Origin: Acrocarpospora macrocephala
Lineage (GTDB): Bacteria > Actinomycetota > Actinomycetes > Streptosporangiales > Streptosporangiaceae
DNA length: 64,000 nt
Direction: 5' to 3'
NCBI RefSeq assembly: GCF_009687865.1
Contig: NZ_BLAE01000063.1
Span: 1 to 64,000 of the forward strand
This document shows positions 6,383-16,140 of this stretch, in pieces. Within the stretch, counting starts at the first letter, position 1, and each line of letters begins with the position of its first letter. Below the pieces are notes generated by a model that saw nothing but the letters and a program-made list of their open reading frames with translations, was not told the DNA's origin and made no database searches. Both the position numbers and the translations under genes were made by a program.

Positions 6383-9300
6383 GTATCGCCTCCGCCGTCT
6401 GGCCGCCCAGGCGCTCACCGTGAGTCTGCTCGCGACCCTTGCCGACCTGCCGCCCCGCTTCGCGTACGCGGCGGGAACCACGCTGTTCAACCAGCCGTTC
6501 AAGACCAACACGGTCAACGCCGCCGACCCGGTGTCGCTGCCCGCCCTGCCCGCAGGTCAGAGCGGCACGAATACGGCCTGCCTGACCGCGACCGGGAACA
6601 ACGGTTCCGGCCTGCACAGCTGCACGACCAACACCGACGCGAACGGGCTGGGCACGCTCCGCCTCACCGGCAACTCGACGACCCAGGAGGGTGGCCTCTT
6701 CGGCGCGATCAGCGTGCCGACCTCGGAGGGCCTGGACGTGACGTTCAACGCCTACCAGTACGGCGGCACCTCCGCCGACGGGCTCACGTTCGTGGTCGCG
6801 GCAGTGGATCCCGCCAACCCCCTGTCCCCGGCCAATATCGGCCGCAGCGGCGGCTCGCTGGGCTACTCGTCGTACGCGGGCGGCCCCGGCCTGGCCAACG
6901 CCTACCTCGGCTTCGGCTTCGACGTATACGGAAATTTCAGCAACAGCGTCTACCAAGGGAGCGGTTGCACCAATCCCGCGTACATCAACACAACGGGCGG
7001 CAGGGTGCCGGGCCAGGTGGTCGTACGAGGCCCGGGAGCGGGCACGGTCGGCTACTGCGCGATCAACAGCACCGCGACCACCACCAGCTCCCCGGCGGTC
7101 GCCCTGCACGGCACCACCCGGGCCACCTCCCAGGTGCCCGTCGAGATCGTCATCAACCCGACCGCGTCCAGCATCGTCACCGCCTCGGGCCTCACCGTCG
7201 CCTCCGGCACGTACAAGGTGGTGTTCACACCCGTAGGCGGGAGCGCCAAGACGCTGGACGGCGCTCTCCCCGTCGTCCCGTCCTCCCTCTATCCGTCCTC
7301 CAACTGGACCACCCCCGCCGGCATTCCCCGCCAGCTCGCGTTCGGCTGGGTGGCCTCGACGGGCGCCCTCACCGACTTCCACGAGATCGACAACGCCAAG
7401 GTGGTCAGCTTCAACCCCGTCCCCGAGCTCACCGTCGCCCAGACGAGCTACAACGGATCGTCCCCGCAGCCGGGCGACCCGGTGACCTACACGGTCGTCG
7501 CCGGGGTGGACGCCTCCGGCGCGAACGAGACGTCCCCGATCTCGGTGACCGAGACGCTGCCGACGGGAGTCGTGCCGGTGGGCGCGTTCGGGAGCGGCTG
7601 GACGTGCCAGGCCCCGTCCGGGCAGAAGATCACCTGTACCAACAGTTCCACCCCGTTCGCCGCCGGGACGACCCTGCCCTCCATCACCGTGGTCGGCATC
7701 GTCACCGGCAGCAGCGTCACGCCCTCGCTGATCCAGTCCTCCTCGATCGCCGTCGCATCCTCCAACGACGCCAACCCCGCCATCGCGCAGACGACGACCG
7801 CCGGGACGATTCCGGCAACCCCTTCCGGCATCACCGTCACCCCCGCCACCAGCACGATCGCGGGCGGGATCGCCGTCACGGTCGGCGGCTCCAACATCAC
7901 CGGCGCGACCGCCATCGAGATCGGCACCGTGGCCGAGCAGCACGCGGGCACGCCCGTCACCCTGCTGCCCTGCGCCTCCGGGCCCGCGGCGGGATGTTTC
8001 ACCGTCAACCCCAACGGCACGCTGAACATCTCCTCGATGCCGGCCCGCGCTTCGGCGGACACGGTGACGGTGACGGTGGTGACACGGGGGGTCGCGGGAG
8101 CCGCGAACTACGTCTACACCGACAAGCCCGCCACCCCGGCCGCTCCCACGGCGACGGCGGGCGTCACCAGCGCCACCGTGAACTGGGTGGCTCCCAGCAG
8201 TCACGGCAGCCCGATCACCGGCTACATCGTGACGCCCTACCTTGGCGGGGTCGCGCAGACACCGCAGTCCTTCGACGCCTCCACGACCACCCGGACCCTG
8301 ACCGGCCTGACGGCGGGCGGCTCTTACACCTTCACCGTGGCGGCCGTCAACGCCATCGGCACGAGCACGGCGAGCGCGCAGTCGAACGCCGTCGTCCCTT
8401 ACACCGTGCCGGGCCGGCCGACCATCACCGCCGCCGTCGCCGGGGACTCCTCGGCCACCCTGACCTGGACGGCTCCGGCCAACGGCAGCAGTCCGATCAC
8501 CTCGTACGTGGTCACGCCCTACATCGGCGCGGTGGCCCAGCCGACGCGGACCTTCTCCGGCACCGCCACGACCGAGACCGTCACCGGCCTGACCCCCGGA
8601 ACCGCGTACACCTTCACGGTGACAGCCGTGAACCTGGCCGGTCCGGGCCCTGCCTCGCTGCCCTCCGGCGCGGTGACGCCCAACGCCAATCCGACGCTGA
8701 CCTTTCCCCCGCCGCCGGGCGGGCAGGTGGGCGTGTCCTACAGCGACCAGTTGACCTTTTCTGGAGGTACGGCACCTTTCGTGTGGTCGGTGAGTTCGGG
8801 TACGCTACCGCCCGGCCTCACGCTGAACTCGGCGACAGGGCTGCTTTCCGGCACTCCGACGACCGCCGGGAGCTACCCCTTCACGGTCAAGATCACCGAC
8901 TCCGGCAACCAGACCGACACGAGAGCGGTGACGCTCGTCGTCGTCGCCAGCCCGACGCTGAACTTTCCCGCGCCGCCGGGCGGGCAGGTGGGCGTGCCGT
9001 ACAACGATCAGCTGACCGTTTCGGGGGGCACGGCGCCGTTCGCGTGGTCGGTGAGTTCGGGCACCTTGCCGCCCGGCCTGACGCTGAACTCGGCGACGGG
9101 ATTGCTGTCGGGCACGCCCACGACCGCCGGGAGTTACCCCTTCACGGTCAGGGTCACCGATGCCAACAACCAGAGCGACACCAAGGCGGTCACCCTGGTC
9201 GTCGGGGTCGGTCCGCTGATCATCACCAAGACGGCCGACAAGACGGCGGCCGCGGCGGGCGCGACCGTCAACTACACGATCACGGTCAACAACACCGGGC

Positions 9301-12300
9301 CGAGCACGTTCACGGGGGTGACCTTCACCGATCCGCTGACGGGCGTGCTGGACGACGCCACCTACAACGCCAACGTGGCCGCCACGCAGGGTTCGGCCGC
9401 GTACAACAACCCGAACGTGACCTGGACGGGCACCCTCGCCCCGGGCGCGGTCGCCACCATCACCTACTCCGTGACGGTGAAATCCGGGGGAGACGGCACG
9501 CTCGCCAACACGGTCACCTCGCCCACGCTCGGGGCCAACTGCACCTCCGGCAGCACCGACTCCCGCTGCCGGGCGAGCGTGGGCCTGCTCGAACTGACCA
9601 TCGTGAAGACGTCGAACCCGGCGACGGCGTCCCCGGGTGACACCGTCGGTTACACCATCACGGTCACCAACACCGGCGGCGCCGCCTACCCGGCGGCGAG
9701 CTTCTCCGACCCGCTGTCCGGCGTGCTCGACGACGCGACCTACAACGCCGACGCCGCCGCCACCTCGGGTACGGCCTCCTACAGCGCCCCCGTCCTCAGC
9801 TGGAACGGAAACCTGTCGGCGGGCGCGTCCGCGATCATCACCTACTCGGTCACGGTCCGATCCCCGGATCCAGGCGACAAGAGCCTGACCAACACGGTGA
9901 CCAGCGCGGGCAGCAATTGCCCCACTGACCCGCGTTGCACCAGAACCGTCCCCGTGCGCGTCCCTCAGCTGACGCTCACGAGCGCGGTGGATTCCAGCAC
10001 CACGGTCCCGACGGGTGTGGTGCGGTACACGGTGACGGCGACGAACTCGGGTGAGGTGGCGTATTCGGGGGCGGGTTTCACGTTCTCGCTGGCGGGGGCG
10101 CTGGGGAAGGCGACCTATAACAATGACGCGGTGGCGAGTTCGGGGGGTCTGACGTTCGACGCCGGGTCGCTGACGTGGTCGGGTGCGCTGGCGGTGGGGG
10201 CGACGGTGACCGTGACGGCCTCGGTGACCGTCAACGATCCGGCGAGCGGGAGTTTGACCAGTTTGATCACGTCGACGACGGCGGGGAACAACTGCCCGGC
10301 GGGTAGCGGCGATCCGGCCTGTGTCACGACGGTCGAAATCCTTGTTCCGCAGCTGACGATCGAGAAGACGGCGGATGCCGCGACGGCTGAGCCGGGTGAT
10401 GTCGTGGCTTATACGGTGACGGTCACCAACTCGGGGCAGACGCCGTACACAGGGGCGGCTTTCACCGACTCGCTCACCGGGGTGCTGACCGACGCCGTCT
10501 ACAACAACGACGCGGCGGCCACCAGCGGCACAGTCGACTACAGCGCGCCTACCCTGACCTGGACCGGCGACCTGGGCATCGGCGCGGTCGCGACCATCAC
10601 CTACACGGTGACCATCCGCGACCCCTATCCAGGTGATGCGTTCATTTCCAACACGGTGACCTCCACCACGCCCGGCAACACCTGCCCGGCCGGGAGCAGC
10701 GACAGCCGGTGCACGGCTTCCGTCACGGTTCAGGTCCCGGCCCTCACCCTCACCAAAAGGGCAGGCACCTCGACGGTCACGGAAGGCGGCACCGTCGAAT
10801 ACACCGTCACGGTCGCCAACACCGGACAGGTCCCCTACACCGGAGCGAGTTTCACCGACGCGCTGGCCGGGGTGCTGGACGACGCCACGTACAACAACGA
10901 CGCGGCGGCCACCAGCGGCACGGTCGACTACAACGCGCCCACGCTCACCTGGACCGGCAACCTGGCCGTCGGAGCCAGCGCGACCATCACCTACACCGTG
11001 ACCGTCCGCGCTCCGGATCCGGGCAACGGGCTGCTCACCAACACCCTCACCTCGACCGCGCGGGGCAACAACTGCCAGGCGGGAAGCACCGACACCCGCT
11101 GCCGGACCACGGTCAGACTGTCCCGGCTGATCCTGACGCAGAGCTTCGCCGAACCCACCGCCACCCCTGACTCGGTGGTACGGCTCAACGCCACCTTCAC
11201 CAACACCGGGCAGACGCCGTACACCGGAATCAGCGTCTTCGCCGCGAGCAGTGACGTTCTGGACGACGCCGCCCCCCTGGGCGACCAGGTCGCCAGCACG
11301 GGCACGCTCACCCTGGGGCCCACCGGCATCACCTGGGTCGGGAACCTCCCGGTCGGCGGCGTCGTCACCGTCACCGGCGGCCTCATCGTGAAGGATCCGG
11401 ACCCGGGGAACAAGATCCTCACCGGCACGCTCGTCTCCGCCGCCCCGGGGAACAACTGCCCCAGCGGCGGCGCCGACCCCCGCTGCACCGCCCGGCTGGA
11501 CGTCCTGCAGCCAGAGTTGACCATCAGCAAGGCCGCGGACACGGCCACACAGGTTCCCGGAGGGACCATCAACTACACGGTGACCGTGGAGAACACGGGG
11601 GAGACGCCGTACATCGGGGCTGTGACCAGGGACGACCTGTCGGGGCTGCTCGACGACGCCACGTACGACGGCAACGCGAGCGCCACCGTCGGCTCCCTCG
11701 ACTTCACCAGCCCGATCCTGACCTGGACCGGCGACCTGCCGGTGGGCGGCACCGCCGTCATCACCTACAGCGCCACCGTGAGCAACCCCGATCCCGGCAA
11801 CAAGCTGGTGTTCAACACGGTCAGCTCCGACGCGGTCGGCAGCACCTGCCCGCCGGGACAGGGCAACCCGGCCTGCTCGGCGAGCGTCACCGTCCTCACA
11901 CCGGCGCTCACCATCGTCAAGACCGCGGACCAGGAGACGGTGGTGGACGGCGAGACCATCACCTACACCCTCAAGGTCACCAACAGCGGGCAGACCGCCT
12001 ACACCGCCGCCAACCTCTCCGACGACCTGTCCGGCATTCTCGACGACGCCGTCTACAACGGCGACGCCGCCGCGGACGTGGGCACGGTCGGCTACACGGC
12101 TCCCACGCTGACCTGGAGCGGGAACCTGGCGGTCGGTGCGGTCGCGACCATTACCTACACCGTTACCGTCGACAACCCCGACCTCGGTGACGAGAGCCTC
12201 GTGAACACGGCCGTCTCCACCACTCCGGGCAGCAACTGCCCGTCGGGATCGTCCGATTCCCGCTGTACGGTGACCGTCGCCGTTGCCACCGCGACCGATC

Positions 12301-15300
12301 TGACCTTCCGCAAAACCTCCGACGTGACCTCGGCAGTTCCGGGCGGCGTCGTCAGCTACACGATCACCGTCACCAACTCCGCGGCCACGCCCTACCTCGG
12401 CGCGACGTTCACCGACCCGCTGACCAGCGTGCTCGACGACGCCGGCTACAACAACGACGCGGCCGCCGGCGCGGGAACCGTGGGCTACACCGCGCCCGAC
12501 CTCACCTGGACCGGCAACGTCCCGGCCAGCGGGTCGGTCACGATCACCTACTCGGTGACCGTGAAAACCGGCGGGAACGGGATCCTGACCAACGCGCTCA
12601 CCTCGACGTCGCCACAGAGCAACTGCCCGGCGGCCGGCGACGACCCGCGCTGTACGGAGACCGTCACCGTCTCCGACCTGACCATCGACAACAACGCGAA
12701 CGTCACGACCACCACGCCAGGCGGAGTGATCGAGTTCACCAGCACGTTCACCAACACCGGCCAGACCCCGTACACGGGAATCAGCGTCTCCTACAACGGC
12801 GACGACCTGTTCGACGACGTCCTCCCCAACGGGGACGAGACGGTCACCTCCGGGACCTTGTCGATCAGTCCCACCGGACTGGTGTGGACGGGCAACATCG
12901 CGGTCGGCGCCACGGTCACGCTGTCCTCCTCCTTCACCGTCAAGAACCCTGACGACGGCAACCGGGACGTCGTCCTCGCCTCGATCTCCGACACGCCCGG
13001 CAGCAACTGCCCGACCGGGAACTCCGATCCGCGGTGTTCCGCCAGCGTGCAGGTCCTGATCCCCGCGCTCACGATCACCAAGGCCGCCGGCGCGCCGACG
13101 ACGGTTCCCGGCGGAACGGTCGCGTACACGGTCACCCTCCAGAACACCGGGGAGACGCCGTACACCGGGATCAGCGTGACCGACCAGCTCGCGGGCGTGC
13201 TCGACGACGCGGTCTACAACGCCGACGCCACCGCGACCGCCGGGAACGTCTCGTTCGCCAGTCAGGTCCTCACCTGGACCGGCGACATCGCCGTCGGCGC
13301 GACGGTGACGATCAACTACTCGGTCACGGTCCGCAATCCGGACCCCGGGGACAAAATCATGATCAACGTGATCTCCTCAACGGCCGTCGGGAACAACTGC
13401 CCCGATTCGGCCTGCACGGTCACGGTCGCCGTCCTGACGCCCGCGCTGACCATCGTGAAGAACGCGAACACCGCCACGACGGCGCCAGGCGGCACCGTGG
13501 GCTACACGATTACGGTGACCAACACCGGGCAGACCTCCTACCCGGCGGCGACGCTGACCGACTCGCTCGCCGGCGTGCTGGACGACGCCGTTTACACCGG
13601 CGACGCCGCCGCGACGACCGGAGCCGTCTCCCCCTCCGGTTCCGACCTCAGCTGGACTGGCGCGCTCGCCCCCGGCGGCTCGTCGACCATCACCTACTCG
13701 GTGACCGTGCGGTCGCCGGACCCGGGCGACAAACGCCTGATCAACACGGTGTCCTCGACCAGCGCGGGCAGCAACTGCCCGTCTGGTGGCTCCGACCATC
13801 GCTGCACGCGCACCGTGCCGGTCTCCACCCTGTCCCTGACGAGTACGGCGGATACCACCACGGCGATTCCGACAGGTGTGGTGCGGTACACGGTGACGGC
13901 GACGAACTCGGGCGAGGTGCCGTATTCGGGGGCGAGTTTCGCATTCTCGCTGGCGGAGGCGTTGGCGAAGGCGACCTACAACAACGACGCGGTGGCGAGT
14001 TCGGGGGGTTTGACGTTCGACGAGGACGGGCTGGTGACGTGGTCGGGCGCGCTGGGAGCAGGCGAGACGATGACCGCGACGGCATCGGTGACGGTCGACG
14101 ATCCGGCGAGCGGGAGTTTGACCAGTTCGGTCACCTCTACGACGGCGGGGAACAACTGTCCGGAAGGCAGTGATGATCCGGCGTGTGTCACGACGGTCGA
14201 GATCCTCGTGCCGCAGCTCACGATCGTCAAGACGGCGGATGTGGCGACGGCTGAGCCGGGTGATGTCGTGGCTTATACGGTGACGGTCACCAATTCGGGG
14301 GAGACGCCGTACACAGGGGCGGCTTTCACCGACTCGCTCACGGGTGTGCTCGAGGACGCGGTCTACAACAACGACGCGGCCACCAACGTCGGCGCTGTCG
14401 ACTACACCAGTCCCAACCTGACCTGGACGGGAGACCTGGACATCGGCGCCGCCGCCACGATCACCTACACCGTCACCATCCGCGACCCCTATCCAGGTGA
14501 CGCGTTCATCTCCAACACGGTGACCTCCACCACGCCCGGCAACACCTGCCCGGCCGCGTGTACGGCTACGGTCACGGTCCTGGTCCCCGCGCTCACGATC
14601 ATCAAGACGGCGGACGTCGGGACAATCGTGGCGGGCGGCACCGTCGAATACACGGTGACGGTAGCCAACACCGGACAAGCCCCTTATACCGGGGCCAGTT
14701 TCACCGACCCGCTGGGCGGGGTGCTGGACGACGCCACGTACAACAACGACGCGGCGGCCACCAGCGGCGCGGTCGACTACAACGCGCCCACGCTCACCTG
14801 GACCGGTGATCTAGCTGTCGGAGCCACCGCGACCATCACCTACAGCGTCACCACCACCAGCCCCAGCGGCGGGAACGCCGTCCTGGTCAACACCGTCAGC
14901 TCGGACACCCGGGGGAGCACCTGCCCGGACGAAGGCACCGACCCCCGTTGCGTCAGCACCGTCCCCGTCATCGCGCTGAGCGTCGCGCTGGCCGACCTCA
15001 CCAGCGGTTTCACCCTGATGGGCGTCCCGGACGCGACCGTACGCGGGGATGACGCCGTGACCATGACCGTGATCACCAACAGCCCCGGCGGCTACAACGT
15101 CGCCGTGAGCGCCGCCTCGCCGGAACTCACCGCGCCCGGTATCGCCGCCACGATCCCCATCTCGGCGCTGAGAGTGCGGAAGAGCGGAACGAACCCCTTC
15201 AGCCCGCTTTCCAGCACCGAGCCGGTCTCCGTACACGATCAGTCCACCCCGTCGGCACCCCACGGCGACCCGCTGAGCACCGATTATGAGATCGATATCC

Positions 15301-15359
15301 CATTCGTCTCATCCGGGAATTATTCGGCGAGTCTTGACTACATCACCAGCACACAATGA
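6375..15359 (+). CDS. Giant modular surface adhesin: lectin, FN3, Ig, 15 DUF11-type repeats, WxL-like C-terminus
   Basis: A 2994-residue exported protein from GTG 6375. In order: signal peptide about 1-33; an L-type (legume-like) lectin domain 34-347 with TSADGLTFVV and YLGFGFDVYGNF; a DUF11-like domain about 350-480; an IPT/Ig-like segment 484-584; two FN3 domains 585-772; two putative Ig domains 773-945 with SGTLPPGLTLNSATGLLSGTP; 15 DUF11-type repeats of about 128 residues, 946-2866; and a C-terminal domain 2867-2994 homologous to the small secreted protein encoded next. Most repeats end in a C-P-x(6-9)-C pair, which could form disulfides. There is no LPxTG or transmembrane helix, so wall attachment is probably non-covalent through the C-terminal domain, as for WxL proteins. 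It is likely a carbohydrate-binding stalk. Confidence 0.9.
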   Translation: MPRYRLRRLAAQALTVSLLATLADLPPRFAYAAGTTLFNQPFKTNTVNAADPVSLPALPAGQSGTNTACLTATGNNGSGLHSCTTNTDANGLGTLRLTGNSTTQEGGLFGAISVPTSEGLDVTFNAYQYGGTSADGLTFVVAAVDPANPLSPANIGRSGGSLGYSSYAGGPGLANAYLGFGFDVYGNFSNSVYQGSGCTNPAYINTTGGRVPGQVVVRGPGAGTVGYCAINSTATTTSSPAVALHGTTRATSQVPVEIVINPTASSIVTASGLTVASGTYKVVFTPVGGSAKTLDGALPVVPSSLYPSSNWTTPAGIPRQLAFGWVASTGALTDFHEIDNAKVVSFNPVPELTVAQTSYNGSSPQPGDPVTYTVVAGVDASGANETSPISVTETLPTGVVPVGAFGSGWTCQAPSGQKITCTNSSTPFAAGTTLPSITVVGIVTGSSVTPSLIQSSSIAVASSNDANPAIAQTTTAGTIPATPSGITVTPATSTIAGGIAVTVGGSNITGATAIEIGTVAEQHAGTPVTLLPCASGPAAGCFTVNPNGTLNISSMPARASADTVTVTVVTRGVAGAANYVYTDKPATPAAPTATAGVTSATVNWVAPSSHGSPITGYIVTPYLGGVAQTPQSFDASTTTRTLTGLTAGGSYTFTVAAVNAIGTSTASAQSNAVVPYTVPGRPTITAAVAGDSSATLTWTAPANGSSPITSYVVTPYIGAVAQPTRTFSGTATTETVTGLTPGTAYTFTVTAVNLAGPGPASLPSGAVTPNANPTLTFPPPPGGQVGVSYSDQLTFSGGTAPFVWSVSSGTLPPGLTLNSATGLLSGTPTTAGSYPFTVKITDSGNQTDTRAVTLVVVASPTLNFPAPPGGQVGVPYNDQLTVSGGTAPFAWSVSSGTLPPGLTLNSATGLLSGTPTTAGSYPFTVRVTDANNQSDTKAVTLVVGVGPLIITKTADKTAAAAGATVNYTITVNNTGPSTFTGVTFTDPLTGVLDDATYNANVAATQGSAAYNNPNVTWTGTLAPGAVATITYSVTVKSGGDGTLANTVTSPTLGANCTSGSTDSRCRASVGLLELTIVKTSNPATASPGDTVGYTITVTNTGGAAYPAASFSDPLSGVLDDATYNADAAATSGTASYSAPVLSWNGNLSAGASAIITYSVTVRSPDPGDKSLTNTVTSAGSNCPTDPRCTRTVPVRVPQLTLTSAVDSSTTVPTGVVRYTVTATNSGEVAYSGAGFTFSLAGALGKATYNNDAVASSGGLTFDAGSLTWSGALAVGATVTVTASVTVNDPASGSLTSLITSTTAGNNCPAGSGDPACVTTVEILVPQLTIEKTADAATAEPGDVVAYTVTVTNSGQTPYTGAAFTDSLTGVLTDAVYNNDAAATSGTVDYSAPTLTWTGDLGIGAVATITYTVTIRDPYPGDAFISNTVTSTTPGNTCPAGSSDSRCTASVTVQVPALTLTKRAGTSTVTEGGTVEYTVTVANTGQVPYTGASFTDALAGVLDDATYNNDAAATSGTVDYNAPTLTWTGNLAVGASATITYTVTVRAPDPGNGLLTNTLTSTARGNNCQAGSTDTRCRTTVRLSRLILTQSFAEPTATPDSVVRLNATFTNTGQTPYTGISVFAASSDVLDDAAPLGDQVASTGTLTLGPTGITWVGNLPVGGVVTVTGGLIVKDPDPGNKILTGTLVSAAPGNNCPSGGADPRCTARLDVLQPELTISKAADTATQVPGGTINYTVTVENTGETPYIGAVTRDDLSGLLDDATYDGNASATVGSLDFTSPILTWTGDLPVGGTAVITYSATVSNPDPGNKLVFNTVSSDAVGSTCPPGQGNPACSASVTVLTPALTIVKTADQETVVDGETITYTLKVTNSGQTAYTAANLSDDLSGILDDAVYNGDAAADVGTVGYTAPTLTWSGNLAVGAVATITYTVTVDNPDLGDESLVNTAVSTTPGSNCPSGSSDSRCTVTVAVATATDLTFRKTSDVTSAVPGGVVSYTITVTNSAATPYLGATFTDPLTSVLDDAGYNNDAAAGAGTVGYTAPDLTWTGNVPASGSVTITYSVTVKTGGNGILTNALTSTSPQSNCPAAGDDPRCTETVTVSDLTIDNNANVTTTTPGGVIEFTSTFTNTGQTPYTGISVSYNGDDLFDDVLPNGDETVTSGTLSISPTGLVWTGNIAVGATVTLSSSFTVKNPDDGNRDVVLASISDTPGSNCPTGNSDPRCSASVQVLIPALTITKAAGAPTTVPGGTVAYTVTLQNTGETPYTGISVTDQLAGVLDDAVYNADATATAGNVSFASQVLTWTGDIAVGATVTINYSVTVRNPDPGDKIMINVISSTAVGNNCPDSACTVTVAVLTPALTIVKNANTATTAPGGTVGYTITVTNTGQTSYPAATLTDSLAGVLDDAVYTGDAAATTGAVSPSGSDLSWTGALAPGGSSTITYSVTVRSPDPGDKRLINTVSSTSAGSNCPSGGSDHRCTRTVPVSTLSLTSTADTTTAIPTGVVRYTVTATNSGEVPYSGASFAFSLAEALAKATYNNDAVASSGGLTFDEDGLVTWSGALGAGETMTATASVTVDDPASGSLTSSVTSTTAGNNCPEGSDDPACVTTVEILVPQLTIVKTADVATAEPGDVVAYTVTVTNSGETPYTGAAFTDSLTGVLEDAVYNNDAATNVGAVDYTSPNLTWTGDLDIGAAATITYTVTIRDPYPGDAFISNTVTSTTPGNTCPAACTATVTVLVPALTIIKTADVGTIVAGGTVEYTVTVANTGQAPYTGASFTDPLGGVLDDATYNNDAAATSGAVDYNAPTLTWTGDLAVGATATITYSVTTTSPSGGNAVLVNTVSSDTRGSTCPDEGTDPRCVSTVPVIALSVALADLTSGFTLMGVPDATVRGDDAVTMTVITNSPGGYNVAVSAASPELTAPGIAATIPISALRVRKSGTNPFSPLSSTEPVSVHDQSTPSAPHGDPLSTDYEIDIPFVSSGNYSASLDYITSTQ
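9967..11110 (+). repeat. Repeat block R3-R5, copy A of an internal duplication
   Basis: Repeats 3, 4 and 5 match repeats 13, 14 and 15 (13830-14960) far better than any other repeats, often identical over long runs of DNA, at a constant offset of about 3.86 kb. The shared marks include PTGVVRYTVTATNSGEV, IRDPYPGDAFISNTVTS and EYTVTVANTGQ. Repeat 3 also uses many GTG, GCG, GGG and TCG codons, while most other repeats prefer C-ending codons. Confidence 0.75.
13830..14960 (+). repeat. Repeat block R13-R15, copy B of the internal duplication
   Basis: This is the second copy of the three-repeat block described for 9967-11110. Repeat 13 shows the same G-ending codon style as repeat 3. Copy B differs by a small deletion in the Cys-pair loop of repeat 14 (NTCPAACTA in place of NTCPAGSSDSRCTA). 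It runs directly into the C-terminal WxL-like domain. Confidence 0.75.
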
Positions 15360-15483
15360 CAGAGATTCCCCATGTAGCGATATGACCGATATCGCCGTCT
15401 CAACGTCTTCATAAAAGAAGGTTTGCCCCGCACTCGGTACGGTGATCATCTCGGCTGGGATGAAAACTCTAAGGAGAATCGAT

Positions 15484-16023
15484 ATGTCAACAATGCGGAA
15501 TGCGCGTATTGTGTGCCTTTCTCTGGCGCTGACCGGCGCGCTGACCGTGGGAGCGCTGGAGGCGGTGGTAGCCCCCGCCCTGGCGGACACCGACACGGGG
15601 AACACGACGGCCAACATCGAGGTCTCCTCCTCGATCACGCTGACCGACCTCACCGCGTCGTTCACCCTGACGGGATCGCCAGGTCAGACGCCCACCACCG
15701 GCGGGACTCCGGTCACCATGGAGGTGACCACCAACAATTTCGCGGGCTACAACGTCACGGTCGCTCCGGCCGCCGCCAACCTCGCCGGGGCGATCGTCGG
15801 CAACACCGACGTCATCCCGTCGAACCTCCTTCAGGTCGACGGCCCGGCCCAGGCCGGAACCTTCGCGCCGCTGACCTTCGGCACGCCGCTCGTGGTGGCC
15901 AGCAAGGCGTCGGCGTCGGCTGAGGGGGGCGATGCGATCTCCAATGCCTACCGGATGACCATTCCGTTCGTCCGCCCGGATACCTACACCGTCACGCTCA
16001 ACTACGTCACGAACACTCTTTAA
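15484..16023 (+). CDS. Small secreted protein homologous to the adhesin C-terminus (WxL-like)
   Basis: A 179-residue protein: signal peptide 1-35 (ending ALADT), then one domain. It aligns along its length with residues 2867-2994 of the giant adhesin: LTDLTASFTLTG with LADLTSGFTLMG, AGYNVTV with GGYNVAV, then a GD-x-x-S-x-x-Y block, IPFV, and the final YTVTLNYVTNTL with YSASLDYITSTQ. The two motifs sit where Firmicutes WxL domains have GW-x-L and YxATLTWxL, but with Tyr in place of both tryptophans. AAGGAG 15471-15476 lies 7 bases before ATG 15484. I infer that it is the small wall-binding partner of the adhesin, as in Csc clusters. A strong terminator follows. Confidence 0.7.
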   Translation: MSTMRNARIVCLSLALTGALTVGALEAVVAPALADTDTGNTTANIEVSSSITLTDLTASFTLTGSPGQTPTTGGTPVTMEVTTNNFAGYNVTVAPAAANLAGAIVGNTDVIPSNLLQVDGPAQAGTFAPLTFGTPLVVASKASASAEGGDAISNAYRMTIPFVRPDTYTVTLNYVTNTL

Positions 16024-16041
16024 GTCGAAGGCATTCTTCCG

Positions 16042-16067
16042 GGCCGGTGGATTCTCATCCACCGGCC
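16042..16067 (+). terminator. Terminator after the WxL-like gene
   Basis: A perfect 11-bp stem, GGCCGGTGGAT (16042-16052) with 16057-16067, loop TCTC, followed by the AT-rich TATTATT. It ends the DUF916-adhesin-WxL-like transcription unit and sets the DUF11 membrane gene apart. Confidence 0.85.
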
Positions 16068-16140
16068 TATTATTGGCCCGTCCCATTCGCGCACGGCGGG
16101 GCCGGTGTGCGAGAGTATTTCTATTCAAAGGTATTGAATA

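Larger units (their letters stand above)
9214..14970 (+). repeat. Fifteen tandem DUF11-type repeats (about 385 bp each) inside the adhesin gene
   Basis: Repeat starts fall near 9214, 9595, 9967, 10351, 10741, 11125, 11515, 11905, 12298, 12676, 13066, 13441, 13830, 14215 and 14587. The common pattern is LTIxKTAD, PGGTVxYTVTVTNTG, PYTGAxFTDxLxGVLDDA, YNNDAAAT, LTWTGDLAVGA and NCPxGSxDxRC. Repeats 6 and 10 are a divergent subtype (ISV plus GNDxxxD blocks). Long in-frame repeats make the gene prone to length change and to assembly error. Confidence 0.9.

Noticed and set aside
6195-8204. Long minus-strand open frame (669 codons) over the adhesin start
   Set aside because: Gly/Arg-rich shadow of a GC-rich repeat gene; no domain and no ribosome site.
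6965-9640. Second plus-strand frame (891 codons) inside the adhesin gene
   Set aside because: An alternative-frame shadow made of Arg/His/Pro runs; the adhesin frame has clear lectin, FN3 and Ig motifs.
9214-14970. CRISPR-like or other non-coding repeats
   Set aside because: The periodicity is about 385 bp, in frame, and fits DUF11-type protein repeats.
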